Of a DNA stretch of 64,000 nt, positions 1-11,461 are shown piece by piece (the first letter of the stretch is position 1; each line of letters opens with the position of its first letter). The DNA comes from Heliocybe sulcata. Taxonomy: Eukaryota; Basidiomycota; Agaricomycetes; Gloeophyllales; Gloeophyllaceae. Location of the stretch: assembly GCA_004369045.1 (NCBI GenBank), contig ML213503.1, forward strand, positions 1,005,343 through 1,069,342, read 5' to 3'. Below the pieces are notes generated by a model that saw only the letters and a program-made list of their open reading frames with translations, was not told the origin of the DNA and made no database searches. The translations under genes and the position numbers were made by a program.

Positions 1-1543
1 GCAACTGCAGCTCGTTGCTGACTCTTCAGGTTCTGCACTCGGTCATGATCTGCAATCTTCGCCGCCTCCAGCCCCGCCTGCACTGCCGAGACGTCCTCCT
101 CTGTGACGGTCGGTCGTGACAACTGAACCATGATATAAGATTCAGAACGCAATGGCGAGCAGAAACGCCACTCACCGTATTATACATCTCCAGAGCGCCA
201 ACGAGTCGATCATTGGTCTCGATGAGAGTGCCGATGAGCTCCTCGTTCTCTACCAACTGCATGACACCATGAATAACGGACACCGATGGAAACAAAGAGA
301 GGCTTACCTGTATATACCGAACGAGCTTCTTCCGCACTTCCTTCGCTTTGTTAACACGATCCTGGACTTCTGCGTTTGCTTGCAAGCTGTCGTGCTCAGT
401 ATTCACGAGCTGTCGAGATCAGTTAGATTAAAGCAGTGTATGAGTACCCATAGAAGCTTACGGTGATCGCATTAACCAGATTACTAGTAGCTTGTGAGGC
501 GCTGGCGATAGTTGTCAGGATCTCCGGTTTCTCCTGCAGAAGACGGTCACCGATGATGCGCGGAAATCGAGCGCGAGACACACCTTCTCGAAATCAAACG
601 GTCTCCGCTTGGTCCGCATCTTCGCTTTCCTAAGCTCTTCCTCTCTCTTTTGTTTCTCCCTCTCCTTCTCCTCCTTCGCTTTCCTCTTCGCTTCCTCTTT
701 CTTCTCTTTCTCCTCCCTTTTCTTCTTGTCATACTCCAAAGAAGCTCTCTGGCTTTCGGTATCGTTGGCCCATACGCTGCTGGGATCGACTCTCGCGCTC
801 GTCCTGGGCCGGCATTGGTTGTAAAGATTGGCCACTAAAGACATGGATGGGTCGCCTTGGAACTGATTCTTCCACGACGCGAGAACGGAGAGCAGCTTCT
901 TCTTGACCTTCGGATCAGTCGAAGGGTCAGAAGAAAGGCTCTTGATAGCATCGGTCAATTGCGAATCCGCGAAGGTGGCTATTAGTCGTGTCAATCGATG
1001 CCGGGGGAGAATGCGAAGTGATTAGTTACTCTGGAATTTGTGTCCTCCATTTACTACCAAAGCTTGCAAGATCTAAGCCAGCGGAATCAGAGCGCACAGA
1101 ACATGAGTTGGAGCAAGTACCACAGGATCGAGGTACTTACCACAAGTGCCCGATACTGCTGATGGGCGTTTCCATGTTTCAACTTCTTCCTTAAAGCTCT
1201 TGATGCTTCAGCCGGTCTGAATCGATCGTCACAACACTGTCTCATCTCATATCCCGAGCTTGCACATACCCTGTGGGTTGCAAGTTGATCACATCGACTA
1301 GTTCAGGGATCCTACGGCTCAAGTCAGCAGGCAGAATAGAATATGATACTCGAAGTGCTCACCCATCATAGGCCTCATCCTCTACAGTACTCGCAGTCAA
1401 TATTTCCACCCAGTCCGTCACAGAAGACTTGTTGCAAGCCCGAGATTAGTAGATCCCTCGCCTTTGAGTTAGGAAACACTGACATGAGGCTTTTCATGGT
1501 TTAGAAATGAATAAGCGGCCTTCGCAATGCCGATAGTAGCCAT
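1..1543 (-). CDS. LSB5: LSB5-like VHS/GAT-domain endocytic adaptor (3' end cut by window)
   Basis: Likely adaptor linking ubiquitinated cargo and the actin/Las17 machinery in endocytosis. The start at 1543 gives MATIGIAKAAYSFLNHEKPH, which splices into SSVTDWVEILTASTVEDEAY, the opening of a VHS domain. Further small exons supply IPELVDVINLQPTG and the helix ALRKKLKHGNAHQQYRAL, then a long exon (about 515-980) with TDPKVKKKLLSVLASWKNQF and NLYNQCRP closes the VHS superhelix. A highly charged K/E/R-rich stretch (about 550-740) follows. Then come GAT-type helices, visible as VENEELIGTLIETNDRLVGA near 170-330. At least seven exons are needed. The order VHS, charged linker, GAT fits fungal LSB5 proteins; other VHS-GAT adaptors (GGA, HSE1) are less likely because no GAE or SH3 domain appears before the edge. 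The C-terminus lies left of the window. Confidence 0.8.
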
Positions 1544-1792
1544 GATAGAGCAAGTGTTTGAGCGAGCAACTCGGCGAAAGGAAGAGAGAGGGAGGACAGT
1601 GCGGAGCTATTCACAGCCTCTGATAGCTGCCGCTAAATATAACGGCGGTCGCACTCCTACGTCAATGAATGATCGTGCCTCAAGTAATACTCAAACCAGT
1701 CAGCCCCAATGGCACATGTATATATTGTTGCGAGCATAAATGAAACATGTCCGAGGACACGCAGTGAAGAGACAATACGCCACAAACGCAGG

Positions 1793-3034
1793 TTATCGTT
1801 TTCTCTCTAAGCGCCACTTGTATACCCGCGGCTTGTAAAGCTTCTCGTCGACAGGTTTCTTCTTCCTCCTGGGCCCGTCGTCGTCGTCTTCTTCATCCTC
1901 ATCTTCGTCATCTTCTACCTTCTCCAAACCCCTGAGTTTCCGCGCCCCTCCCTTCCCCATCAGCAACCTCTGCATCTCAAGTTCTCGCTCAGCATATCTC
2001 AGCATCCGATCTCTAGAAAGACGGGCAGATAGCTCTTTCAGCAGCCTCGAGCGGTGCTCCTGCGTAAATATGTGAGCCAAACATTCTCTCCGTGACGCTC
2101 GGGACATACCACGGCCTCCGACTTGACGTCCTGACCCTCACCCTCAAGCATCTCTGCATCTTGGTCCTCGGTAGAAGCATGCTTTTTCTTCTTCCTCGAT
2201 TTATCGTTAGACTTCCAACCTAGGTCGTCCGGAACCTCGTCCTCCTTTGACAGTCGAGAATTACTGACAATTCTAGGTCCAGCTTTGGCACTAGTATATT
2301 GCCGTACTGGAGAGAATAGAACGAATTGATATCCGTGAGGTCTGAACTCTCACAACCAAAGAGGAAAACGAACCTGCGTCCTGACTGTCGACGAAGACAA
2401 CATGATGTCCACCGGATTTCGATTTGCGCGAGGGCTTGGAAGCAGGGATTATCCCCGCTTCCACAAGGATACTGACCTCGTCATCATCTAGCACGTCATC
2501 ATCCTCCGCATTTGCATTGATGAGTCCAGGTTTGACGAGATCAGCCAACACGGTCAGTTGATTTCGGAGTTTGTCAATTTTCTGAAGCCTCTGTTCAGCA
2601 ATTCTGTACACTCAGCATATTCCCTATGCAGACCTTCAAACCAGCAGTGCGCATAGTTCGTATATAGTTCTCATCTTGCGTCTTCAGTACCTTGACGATA
2701 TCTACTGGGAGGGCAACATTTCCTCTGTCCTGTATATGCACACCCGCCTAACCCACGCACAAGAACTTCGTCAGCTTAGTTGTTATTCGATCCTCTTCCA
2801 GGCAATAACACACACCTGGGTCTTCCCTCTTATCATACCCCAGTAGAACTCATCCTTGTTCCTGTCCGCGGCCTTCTGCCTTAGGCGTTGAAGCCGGTCT
2901 TGCTTAGAGTGGTAGTCCCGGGCACGAAGGACATAGTCTTTGTGCTTTTCTAGAAAGCCGAGACGTGTTCTATGTGCAAGCTGGGAACGCTCCTTGTGTT
3001 GACGCCGATGCAATGAATTTCGAAGAGACGACAT
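1793..3034 (-). CDS. UTP11: U3 snoRNA-associated protein UTP11
   Basis: A component of the small-subunit processome needed for 18S rRNA maturation in the nucleolus. The N-terminus, starting [18 protein letters not shown] and continuing through [18 protein letters not shown], is the diagnostic conserved opening of UTP11 and fixes the start at 3034. A middle exon (about 2350-2600) carries a helical segment ([17 protein letters not shown]) and the HHVVFVDS motif. The last exon has a run of acidic residues followed by the conserved basic end [13 protein letters not shown], with the stop at 1793. About five exons are separated by short introns. Expected size is about 270-290 residues, normal for the family. 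It lies head-to-tail with the LSB5-like gene, 249 bp upstream of that gene's start. Confidence 0.9.
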
Positions 3035-3331
3035 GGCCGAGCAAGCAAGACAGACGGACCGATCAGTGCAGCGAGACTCGGAAAAGGATATTTTGTGGCA
3101 GCACAAATATCGGCAAATAGAGCCACTTCTGATTCTTGGGCGCCTACGATCCCGGTCGTCTAGCTCATTGAGACGTAAGTGCAGTCAGGCTCTTCAATCA
3201 TGCATCTTATACCCTACCATACCGCATCACGGGTATACGGATACACTGTGCGTAAGAAACCAGCGACGAACGCGATAAACATATTACAACCAGACGCCCT
3301 CATACGAGAGCACATTGTCCTGGGGCACCAC

Positions 3332-4559
3332 TCATGTTTCCTCTTCCTCCACTTCCATGAAATCGCCACCTCCCGAGTCTGCGCTCTCATTCGGCCTGTG
3401 CACTTGAGGAGCACCTATGGGGACTGGACTCTCGAGGTACAGCCGGATCAACACGCTCTCCAAAGCTGTCACACTGGCCTCAGGATGTTGGAAGGTCCTG
3501 GCGCAATCCTTAACCGCGTTGAATAGAATCGCCATCCGGTCCCACCTCTCTACAGTCCCTGCAGAAAGCGTAGAGACTGGCGGGGGAAGCTGAGGTAGTG
3601 GGGCAAGCATAGAGATTGTCTGTGCCAAATGGCTTTGCTGAGACTGGGAAGATATCGCATGAATGGGTTGAGGTGGTTGATACGATACTGACGTGGATGG
3701 TCCACCAACGGCGTTCTCGGAAGTGGACGCCGTTGCAGAAGGCGAGGGTGATCCATCTGGTGCTCTGGAGTTCTTGGGTGGCCGTCCCCGACGACCTTTG
3801 TGCTCCTTCTCCCACTCCACTTGGGCTTTTCGACCTCGTCTCGTGAATGGCAGATTCGCTAAGCCAATCTCATGAGAGTGTTCCCAGTTATCTACCAGAC
3901 CAGTCAGGGTCAGAACGGGAATATACACTGGACGGCCTTACAACATACGCGGACTTGAGGAGAGTCGAAATACGTCTTGTAGCTTATGGATGCAGAACAT
4001 CCAACACCTTCAATCTATTTGCTTATTATTGAGTATAACGCGAGCTCCGGACGCGGACATGCGTAGGTATGGCCGTTCGTACCTTGCGGCTCGGTACCTT
4101 CCTCACTCTCTCCGGATGCTTCTTCACATACTTCTTTCTTCCACTCCTCTGGTGTCGCGCACATACGAGCTTTGTATGCTCCTTGAAGCGTGGCGGATTG
4201 GCTTTAGACCCATGCGTGTCGCCTTTCACAAACTCGATAACTTTCTCTTCCTCCTCTTTCTGCCGCCAAGCCTCGAAGGTATCCATGCTCTCGAAGGACA
4301 TAGTATATCCGTCATCTGCATCTCCGGATCCGTACGGTGCCTTTGAGACGCTTACGCTGCGAGCACGAGCGGGAGCTTGGGGCTTGTTTAGCTGCACCTG
4401 GAACTGGCCGCGGCTGCTGCTAGGGTCGCCAGGATCGACTGGATGGGAGAATGAGTTGCGACCAAGAACTACATCTGAAGAGGATGCTCCAGGTAGCTGG
4501 AAAGAAGGAGAAGGAACGAAGCTGGCAGTGGCCTCCAGTCTGAAGTGTTGGAAGCTCAT
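3332..4559 (-). CDS. FAR1/WRKY-GCM1-type zinc-finger protein with AT-hook
   Basis: Probable DNA-binding nuclear protein. Exon 1 (from MSFQHFRLEATASF at 4559; an in-frame Met at 4625 is an alternative) holds the region DTFEAWRQKEEEEKVIEFVK and a cysteine/histidine in LVCARH. Splicing then gives SRKIEGVGCSASIS, KTYFDSPQVRVCC and NWEHSHEIGLANLPFTRRGR. The spacing C...C...HxH with the IS-KTYFD core is that of the FAR1/WRKY-GCM1 zinc finger, a fold known from Mutator-like transposases and from host factors derived from them. A GRRGRPPK AT-hook follows, then a Ser/Pro/Gln-rich low-complexity segment and a short helix (TVERWDRMAILFNAVKDCAR). The acidic tail ends in EVEEEET. No transposase catalytic domain is present, so this is a stand-alone factor and not an intact transposon gene. 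The biological target is unknown. Confidence 0.65.
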
Positions 4560-4775
4560 CACGGCTAGAGGGACCCACAACTCCTGTCGCGTGTTGATAT
4601 GATGATCGACGATCCTCGCAGTCACGTGATATCATAAGGTTTTAACCAGAACATTTTATTAAATCGCCTGTAACTGTAATTGCATAGTCCATTAAAGTCC
4701 GATGAGTGCTGTCCGCCAAGCTTAAGCAAGTACACTTGTAACCCCTTAGAACTGCCGGGAAATTGAGAACGCCGC

Positions 4776-6292
4776 TTATACGACACTCCAAGCTCCTAAC
4801 ATCACACTGAATACCACAGCGAAGGATGCTACCACCTGGCTCTGGTTTATCCGGAAGTCGATGGGAGCCGACGAGCTCGTGCCGGACGTGGAAGAAGACG
4901 ATGCGGTCTGTGACTTTGGGGTGGCAATGGGAGTGGTTGGAGAGTAATCCACACCGTTAGCAGTGGCTGCAACCTGGAAAACCGAACCTCCACCGTATTC
5001 GTAGAACTAGGTGCACATATGAGATTGTGTCTTGGGCAGCCAGAATATTGGAGACTCACGTCAACCAGCATGAAGTTGGGATTTCTGCCATACGTGGCGG
5101 CACAGGTCTGGACCTGGACGCCTAATGAGCCCGTGCCGGAGATACCATTGGTGTTGGCTGCGTCGGTAATGTCCGGGGCAGGGTTGCCTAAGACCAACTG
5201 GTCCAGGAAATGATTGATGAGATACATCTCGGTTGACGTATCTCCCTTCGAGCGGTTCACGTTGCAGTCAAATGTCGTGTCAGTAACGTCATACGCAGTC
5301 TCCCACATATTTGTGAACTCTGAAAATAGGTGCAAATACTCAGGACCGGTAGCCGCGCCAATACCCGGAGTACTTACCGTCAATAATGTAAGGCACGGAG
5401 GTGAAGTCTGCTGATGCATCCATGAATGTGACAAGGCGCTTGCCAGAATCGATCATAGAGCCCAATGTGGGCCATGAACTCTGAGTAATGGGGGATGACT
5501 CTGGCGTGTAGGACATGGTGTCCAATCCCGCGGCCTTGAAGACAGTGTCGTACTGAGATGGCGGCAGATCATCGGAGTTGACAATAAGCAGGGAGACGAC
5601 TGGGTCATCCATTAGATATTCGTCATACGAGCTCCAAGAAGATCAAGCTCACCATCATTGGGGTTGGCATCCATCCACGTTTTGACTGGAAGACAAGTCA
5701 ATATTTATAAACAGCGTAATGTCGTAATTATATACCTGTCGTGAGATAGTCCTGGAGCGTGCCACCGTTGAATAGAGTCTGCAGGACAAACTTGAGAAAC
5801 CGAAGAGCAGGGTAACGGGGTACTACACACGCAGCTGGTATGACACAACTGAATGACGCCGTTCTGGTTATGCGCCTGCATTTGCAGCATTCGGACGCCG
5901 TCATTTAGTTGCTGGGTGACTGGGAGGGCACAACAGTCAGAGTAACATCGGAGATAATTACAGATGGCATACTGTTGTAATCCTGATTCACCGCAACTAA
6001 CAGAAGCGTCAATATCTGCATGCGAGGGGAAATGAGCAGAAACTCACGATTGTTGGTTCCAACCGCATAAGAATCATGCGCACCGACAAAGGTGACATTG
6101 CCGTAGCTGCGATCGCATAGCTAACGGACAAGGGTTCCTTTCAGTCAAGCATCCCGGAGGACAGAGTAACAAACGTACCTCCGCATGACCATTGCATGTC
6201 GTGGCCCGCCGACTCACAGAGACGGCCTGTACTGCTGACAGAGCGGAAAACAAGGATAGCGAGACCTGCGCCAGACGAGTTGAGAGATGCAT
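4776..6292 (-). CDS. Secreted, GPI-anchored PLC-like phosphodiesterase (PI-PLC X-type)
   Basis: Predicted extracellular TIM-barrel phosphodiesterase of the fungal PLC-like family, probably tethered to the outer membrane face. The start at 6292 gives MHLSTRLAQVSLSLFSALSA, a clear signal peptide ending near AVQA-VSVSRR. Later exons carry the family signatures: YGNVTFVGAHDSYAVGTNN with the catalytic-type His, VRMLQMQAHNQNG, then WMDANPNDVVSLLIVNSDD, SGKRLVTFMD and FTNMWETAYDVTDTTFDCN. The extreme C-terminus has a Ser-rich linker (ASSSSTSGTSSSAPIDF) followed by a hydrophobic segment VVASFAVVFSVMLGAWSVV and the stop, the layout of a GPI-attachment signal. About seven or eight exons. Members hydrolyse phosphodiester head groups, but the substrate of the fungal group is not settled, so only the fold and location are claimed. 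It is divergent from the PAP2 gene, 347 bp away; that gap shows nothing clear beyond promoter sequence. Confidence 0.8.
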
Positions 6293-6639
6293 CACGACCG
6301 GAGCCCAATTAGAAGACAGTAGTAGATCAAGAGAGCGAGGTGAGGGTGCGCAAGCGCTAGTCCGGACGATTCACAGGTTAAGCAGACACCTGCACACAAG
6401 AAACAAAAGGGGGTCCAAAGCTTATTGCGGAGGCAGTGGAGGACATATAAAGTCGCCAAGAATAGTGATCTCGCTGTAAACGGAAGCCGAGTCCGGGAAG
6501 TCTCATCGGGCACTCCCTCGGCCGCAGCGCAGAGATTGGCGTTGTAATTTCACACGCCGCCACTCCAGTGGCTCGGCTCTGCACCTCATGTTGTCCTTAA
6601 GGTCGACGCGTCTCTAATTCTCTAAGCGCAACAACCTAG

Positions 6640-7320
6640 ATGGTGGCAGCATCCGACTATGATGCCAGAGGGTACCAGGGCCAGCCCTGGTGGCTCTTAA
6701 TTCTTCGCAAGGTGGGTCCCAGAAATCCGTTCGGTTGAAGTTGAATGACTTCATTCCTCGTAGATCAACATTCCTATTATCGGCATCGCCGGTGCTTTTG
6801 TACTATATACGCGCTCATCCGGTGCTCTATACGGGTGTATCGGTGCTACAATATGCAGTCTTGTAGCGAAGGCCTTGAAGCGGGTAATTCGGCAACCCAG
6901 ACCCTTGTTACGCAGTGACAAGAAGAAACCAACCTATGGGTGAGGCTTCTATCTCATATCCCGTTCTAGGTGAAACTTACGGGGAACAACTCCTCCAGCA
7001 TGCCCAGCACGCACTCCGCAAGTGTCGCGTTCTTTACTACCTATATTTACCTATCCTGCGCCCACCTTCCGATTCACCCTTCGCTTCCGTCTGGCCAAGC
7101 CATACGCGTGCTGCCGCCCCTCCTATCACTGCCGTGTGCTGTCGTAATTGCTGGCTCTCGTATTTGGCTTGGTAAGCACACTCTTACTCAGGTGGCGGTG
7201 GGCTGTGGGTTCGGCGTCATCTTCGCTGTGACCTGGTTTCATCTATGGACGCGTGGCCTGAATGACTGCGGTAGACAGCTAGAGGACTTGCTTCGACAAT
7301 ACACGTATCTAATGCAGTAG
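6640..7320 (+). CDS. PAP2-superfamily phosphatase, dolichyldiphosphatase-like
   Basis: Small integral-membrane lipid phosphatase. Three exons assemble: MVAASDYDARGYQGQPWW (start 6640), a second exon from about 6763 beginning INIPIIGIAGAFVLYTRSSG, and a last exon from about 6999. Together they contain all three PAP2 motifs: KRVIRQPRP (motif 1), YGMPSTHS (motif 2, PSTHS) and SRIWLGKHTLTQ (motif 3, SRxxxxxHxxxQ). Hydrophobic helices lie between the motifs. Motif 3 ends in Gln where many PAP2 enzymes have Asp; this is also seen in dolichyldiphosphatases (CAX4/DOLPP1), which recycle dolichyl-PP in the ER lumen during N-glycosylation. About 190 residues, slightly short for that family. The first exon is chosen from a plausible 52-bp intron with donor GTGGGT and acceptor CGTAG, so the exact N-terminus is less certain than the rest. 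Confidence 0.7.
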
Positions 7321-7894
7321 TAGATATCTCTTACAGTAATACATAGAACGCGTCGCTGCTACAGACATACCTTTGCTGACGAAGGTATCGTCATCTAAAA
7401 GTCGACTACTTTCATCCCGTATACAACGTGATGGGCGTGACCATGGCGGCTGCGTCGCGCGACGCGGTCGGCCTAATCGCTGCCATTAATATGTCAATGT
7501 TGATGAACTTGTGCAATTTACCCGTGGCCCAGATGACTTGTTCTGCTCTGATATCGTGCAAGGTCCGGTATTCCGATGTGCCTTCCATATGCCCTCACAT
7601 GCATATTTCCTATCGATAGCAGTCAAGTATCGAAAGCTGTTAACAATTTAAATGCCGGCATGGACAGCCATCCATCACACATCAATTGCCGTGTCTCCGA
7701 GGATCCGGTTCTGACTCGTCAGAACGGCTTGACTTTGTAAACGGCTGTATATCATCGCCGCTCGCGACCGTGCAGGTCCCCCGCAGTTATTTGACGCCTG
7801 TCGACACTTATATACAGTGCATAATACTGTGCGCTCCACATCCTTCAGATTTACTCGGTCACCGACAGTGGCACGAATTCTAGGACGCTGAGCT
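7321..7894. other. Intergenic region between the PAP2 and SDR genes
   Basis: About 570 bp with no supported gene. Short open frames here have no recognisable domain and no splice partners. A 7-bp inverted repeat (ATACCTT/AAGGTAT near 7368-7389) lies in the 3' flank of the PAP2 gene but is too small to interpret. The right-hand part should hold the promoter of the reductase gene; a TATA-like TTATATAC occurs at about 7807, roughly 88 bp before its ATG. Confidence 0.5.
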
Positions 7895-8875
7895 ATGCCT
7901 AACCAGTATAAAGTGGTGCTTGTGACCGGTTGTTCTAATGGCGGGATCGGATTTCATATGTAAGCATCGAACCATACGTCCAATGGGTTGTTCGGACTGA
8001 CCTGCGTTGGTCAAGATGCCAGCAGTTCGCCAGAGCGGGATGCAGAGTCTACGCGACTTCTCGCAGAATCGAATCCATGGACGGTTTCCGTCATCCCCTG
8101 ATACAAATACTTGCTATGGATGTTACGAGCGATGAAGATGTGCAGGGTGCGGTACAGAAAGTAATTGGCGCCGAAGGACACGTAGACATCCTCGTCAACA
8201 ATGCGGGGCATTCATGCATAGGTTGGTTTCTTCGATTGGACGTGCGATATAGCAGCTAAAGGTCTTTAGGTCCAATTGCTGAGATTCAGATGGACAGAGC
8301 GATGACGACCTTTGATGTCAACGTGTTCGGAGCGCTACGTACATCGAAAGCCGTCTTCCCGCACATGGCTTCACGCAAGTCTGGGTTGATAATTAACATT
8401 GGATCTTTCAGCGGTCATATGTGAGTACTGAAAGTACTTTATCCAGTCCTATTTTCTAACAGTGTCCAGACCGTCGCCATGGTCTGGCATCTATTGTGCG
8501 ACCAAGGCAGCGCTCCACTCGATAACGGAGAACCTCCAGATGGAGTGCAAGCCGTTCAACATCGATGTCATGCTAGTTGCGCCGGCATCCGTGAAGTCAA
8601 ATTTTTCTAGTAACGAGTCGCAAGTCTTCGCTCTCCCAGAGGACTCTCTGTATAAGGGTTACCTGGACCTTATGATTCAGCGCATGTGGGTAAGCCAAGG
8701 CCAGGACACCATGCCGACAGAAAAGTTTGCGAATATAGTCGTGAACAAGGCATTGAGCAAAAGACCGCCCACATATCTGTCTCTCGGAGGCGGCGCGATG
8801 CTCTACACGATTTTGAAGTGGCTGCCTAGAAGTTTGGTGCTGTACCTCGTGTGGAGGAAGTTCTCAAGGAAGTGA
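7895..8875 (+). CDS. AYR1-like short-chain dehydrogenase/reductase
   Basis: NADPH-dependent classical SDR resembling fungal 1-acyldihydroxyacetone-phosphate reductase (AYR1), an ER/lipid-droplet enzyme of phosphatidate and ether-lipid synthesis. Exon 1 starts MPNQYKVVLVTGCSNGGIGF, the TGxxxGIG nucleotide-binding loop. The next exon has CRVYATSRR, AMDVTSDEDV and DILVNNAGHS. Downstream are FDVNVFGALRTSKAVFPHM, then INIGSFSGH with the catalytic Ser and GIYCATKAALHS with the YxxxK pair. The last exon (8462-8875) ends in a hydrophobic, membrane-associating tail (AMLYTILKWLPRSLVLYLVW) followed by RKFSRK. Three introns: after HI, near 8222-8270 and near 8420-8468. About 280 residues, normal for the family. 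The exact substrate is inferred from family resemblance only. Confidence 0.8.
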
Positions 8876-9148
8876 TGATCTATATCACCTAGATTGAGTC
8901 TATTGTATTGACTCTTTGTACTATAATGCTGGAAATGATTGTTCCTTTCCATGAGGAATTAAAAGACTACGACTTTCCGACAAATGTCTCTTACGGAATC
9001 TAGCCTGCTATATTAGGGCAGTTGATGTCATGTGATCGCGTTCTAGTTCCTGTTGTGGCAAGCTCAAGGCAACGCGCTTCCCTTCAAGATCTGCTCGTTC
9101 TCTCCCATAACACGGCCCACTTGCATTAATCTCGTCTTTTCGCCACCT

Positions 9149-9862
9149 ATGTCTCGCTATCCCGACTACCTATCCGCAGGCGGACCGCAACTGACGAAGG
9201 CTCAGAAGTCTCGAGCACGGCGTGAAGCGTCAGGCGTATTCCAACTCTTTAATCCCCTTCAGATCCAGCAGTTTAAGGAGGCCTTCTCATTAATAGATCA
9301 GGACAGGGATGGAATTGTAAGCGAGAAGGATCTGAAAGATCTTTTCACCAGTCTCGGTGCGTATACGTTCGTAACCCCTGAACGCGTTCTCATTAAGGCC
9401 CGCCATTCTGCCATTCGTCAGGTCTGCAGCCGTCGAAGACGATGCTGGAGGATCTACTTAATGAGAGACCCGGGACGCATAGTAGAACACCGTCAGGCGA
9501 GGATGCCGACGACCGGGGAGGCATCAACTTCACTATGTTCCTCACCATGATGGGCGAACACCTGTTCGACTTCGACGGCGAAGCAGAGCTGATTGAGGCC
9601 TTCGAGTCCTTCGACGAGAATGACACCGGGACTGTCAAGTGCGACGAGATGCGGAGGTGGTTATCAGAAGTGGGAGAGAGGATGGATACCCCGGAGGTGA
9701 GACTTCTGAAGTCACCCGTCGCAACATCATCTTATGCTCTCCTAGATCGATCGTCTTTTGAAGGGACCTTTCACGGACAAAAAAGGGAACTTCAATTATC
9801 GGGAATGGGTCAAAGTGCTAAGAGTTAACACGGATCCTGACGAGGCGACCGAGGCGTCATGA
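9149..9862 (+). CDS. Myosin II regulatory light chain (EF-hand)
   Basis: Calmodulin-fold light chain that binds the IQ motif of myosin II and supports cytokinesis and contractile-ring function. The start at MSRYPDYLSAGG was chosen because an upstream in-frame Met at 9053 precedes an untranslated-looking stretch. Residues about 25-35 read SRARREASGVFQLF, closely matching the phosphorylation site of animal regulatory light chains (RATSNVF). EF-hand 1, LIDQDRDGIVSEKDL, has all the ligands of a divalent-metal loop. The third hand, FDENDTGTVKCDEM, is partly degenerate, and the last, FTDKKGNFNYREWVKVL, is the family's usual C-terminal end. Two introns: one after SLG near 9357-9420, with exon 2 resuming LQPSKTMLEDLL, and one near 9694-9745. 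The stop at 9860-9862 follows DEATEAS. The gene is convergent with the next one, 151 bp away. Confidence 0.85.
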
Positions 9863-10013
9863 CAGTAACTTCTACCTGACGATATACCCGTGCTTTGCCT
9901 TACGATCCACCTAGTGCGTCTTCTTCGTTTACTCTTCTTAACTTCATTGTACAAGTTACTGAGACAATACAGAATCACGATGAAGCAAATTTGTTGTACA
10001 ATATTATATTAAT

Positions 10014-11461
10014 TTACAACCACTCGCCTTTCAGAGGCTCTGCTGGGATCTTTCCCCCATCCATGGCCAGTTCCTTGAGGACCTCTTGGATAGACTCGTC
10101 TTCTTCTTTCTCGGCCGCCTCCTTCAATGCTGCGATGGGTTAGATACACCATGAAATCTGGTGCGGTATCGGGTTACTTACCTTCGCCTCTGCCTTCGCC
10201 CAGACTAGTTTCCAAAGCTTCTTCTCCGGACCTCGCGCCTATCAGGAGCAGCTCTGCACCTTCATAGTCCAACAACTCCGGCCTGTTGACAGTGGAGAAT
10301 CGCAATCCAGACCCGTCCCTTCCTCTAGTGCCTTCTCCGAAGACCTCCTTCATAATCCTCTCTGGGTACTCAGCACGTCGACCTTGGGATAAACCGACCC
10401 GCTGACCACCGCTAACCGGTGCAAGAGGATTGCGAACCTGGATGATAAACGATGACGCCGGGTAGACGCGCATCTCAGATTGGACCTCTCCGAGCTCGGA
10501 AGGCGAAGGATGCGTAAGATGATACCCGAGGTGCGTCTCTCTCTTCGAGGGGGTGGATGGATCATCGTTAACGATAGCGTATACACCGCGGCCCGCCAAC
10601 CTGGCAGGCTCCTCGTGTCTCTTACCTGCAGAAAACGTCAATATGCGGTATGACAGGATAAGTCGGTGTCTGTACCCCTGGTCTTTGTCTCATACTCTTT
10701 CTCTCCCAGGCCATTCTCCAACTTGTTCAGGTCTTCCCCGACAGTGCCAACTGTTGCCCAGAATGTCTCCTTTCTGCCTCGACCACTGCCAACTGTTGCC
10801 CAGAATGTCTCCTTTCTGCCTCGACCACTGCCGCCGCTATCAGGATCCGGCAATTGTTTCTTGCCTACTGTGATGACTCTGAATTTCTTCTTCTCCTGCC
10901 CCTTCGGTTCAGCGGCAGGTACGGCATCGGCTCCGGCAGACAATAGCTTCATTTCCGAATCCTCTTCCATCTCGTTGTCCACCTTGCTCTGGTCATCGCG
11001 AGCAGCGAAAGCTGGGGGACGCGGTACCAATAGAATTTGGAAGTTTCGTACGTCGTCCAGAGATTCTGCTTCCTCGACCTGCACTTTCGGTCTGTAGAAG
11101 AAGTATATATGACCTCGTTCAATGGTGCCTATGACAGAAAGGTCAGCTCCAGAGCTACTTGGACGGGGCCACAGTGCTCCCCTGTGAGAGGGCTGAAGTC
11201 GCCTGTGTCACTCTTGGCTCCTTGTTCGGTGCTAGGCTCGTCGTCGACCTTGGGTTTCTTCGAAGGTGGTTCCTCTTCCTTATTTTGAGCAGCCTCCTCC
11301 GCATTTCTCTTGTCCCCGGCGATGGTGGCCTCTTCTTGTGACTGCTTCTTGGACTTCCTCCCCCTTCCTCTGCCAGTCTTAGCCGCGGGCTTGCTTGAAG
11401 TCTCAGGCTTGACTAGCTCGCCATTTTTCTCAAGTGTGGCTTGTCTGCGTGTTGTAGGCAT
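10014..11461 (-). CDS. Conserved fungal protein of unknown function
   Basis: I recognise a conserved fungal family but no established function. Exon 1 (start 11461, MPTTRRQATLEKNGELVK) is basic and disordered, with a GRGRGRKSKK AT-hook-like run and a PPSKKPK nuclear-localisation-type motif. Conserved segments follow: GHIYFFYRPKV, DDVRNFQILLVPRP, KKKFRVITVGKKQLPDP, KETFWATVG, RGVYAIVNDD, LGYHLTHPSP, SSFIIQVRNP and FSTVNRPELLDYEGAELLLIGA. The last exon gives ALKEAAEKEDESIQEVLKEL and ends at 10014. About 400 residues, with no transmembrane segment or signal peptide. The basic tail suggests a nuclear protein. Some database entries may call members BTB transcription factors, but I see no BTB fold here. 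An exact 42-bp duplication lies inside the coding sequence and is listed separately. Confidence 0.65.
10746..10829 (-). repeat. Perfect 42-bp tandem duplication within an exon
   Basis: Two identical 42-bp units occupy 10746-10787 and 10788-10829. Because 42 is a multiple of three, the duplication adds 14 residues in frame: SGRGRKETFWATVG appears twice in a row in the protein encoded on the minus strand. The copies show no difference, which points to a recent duplication or a mini-satellite able to vary between strains. Confidence 0.95.
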
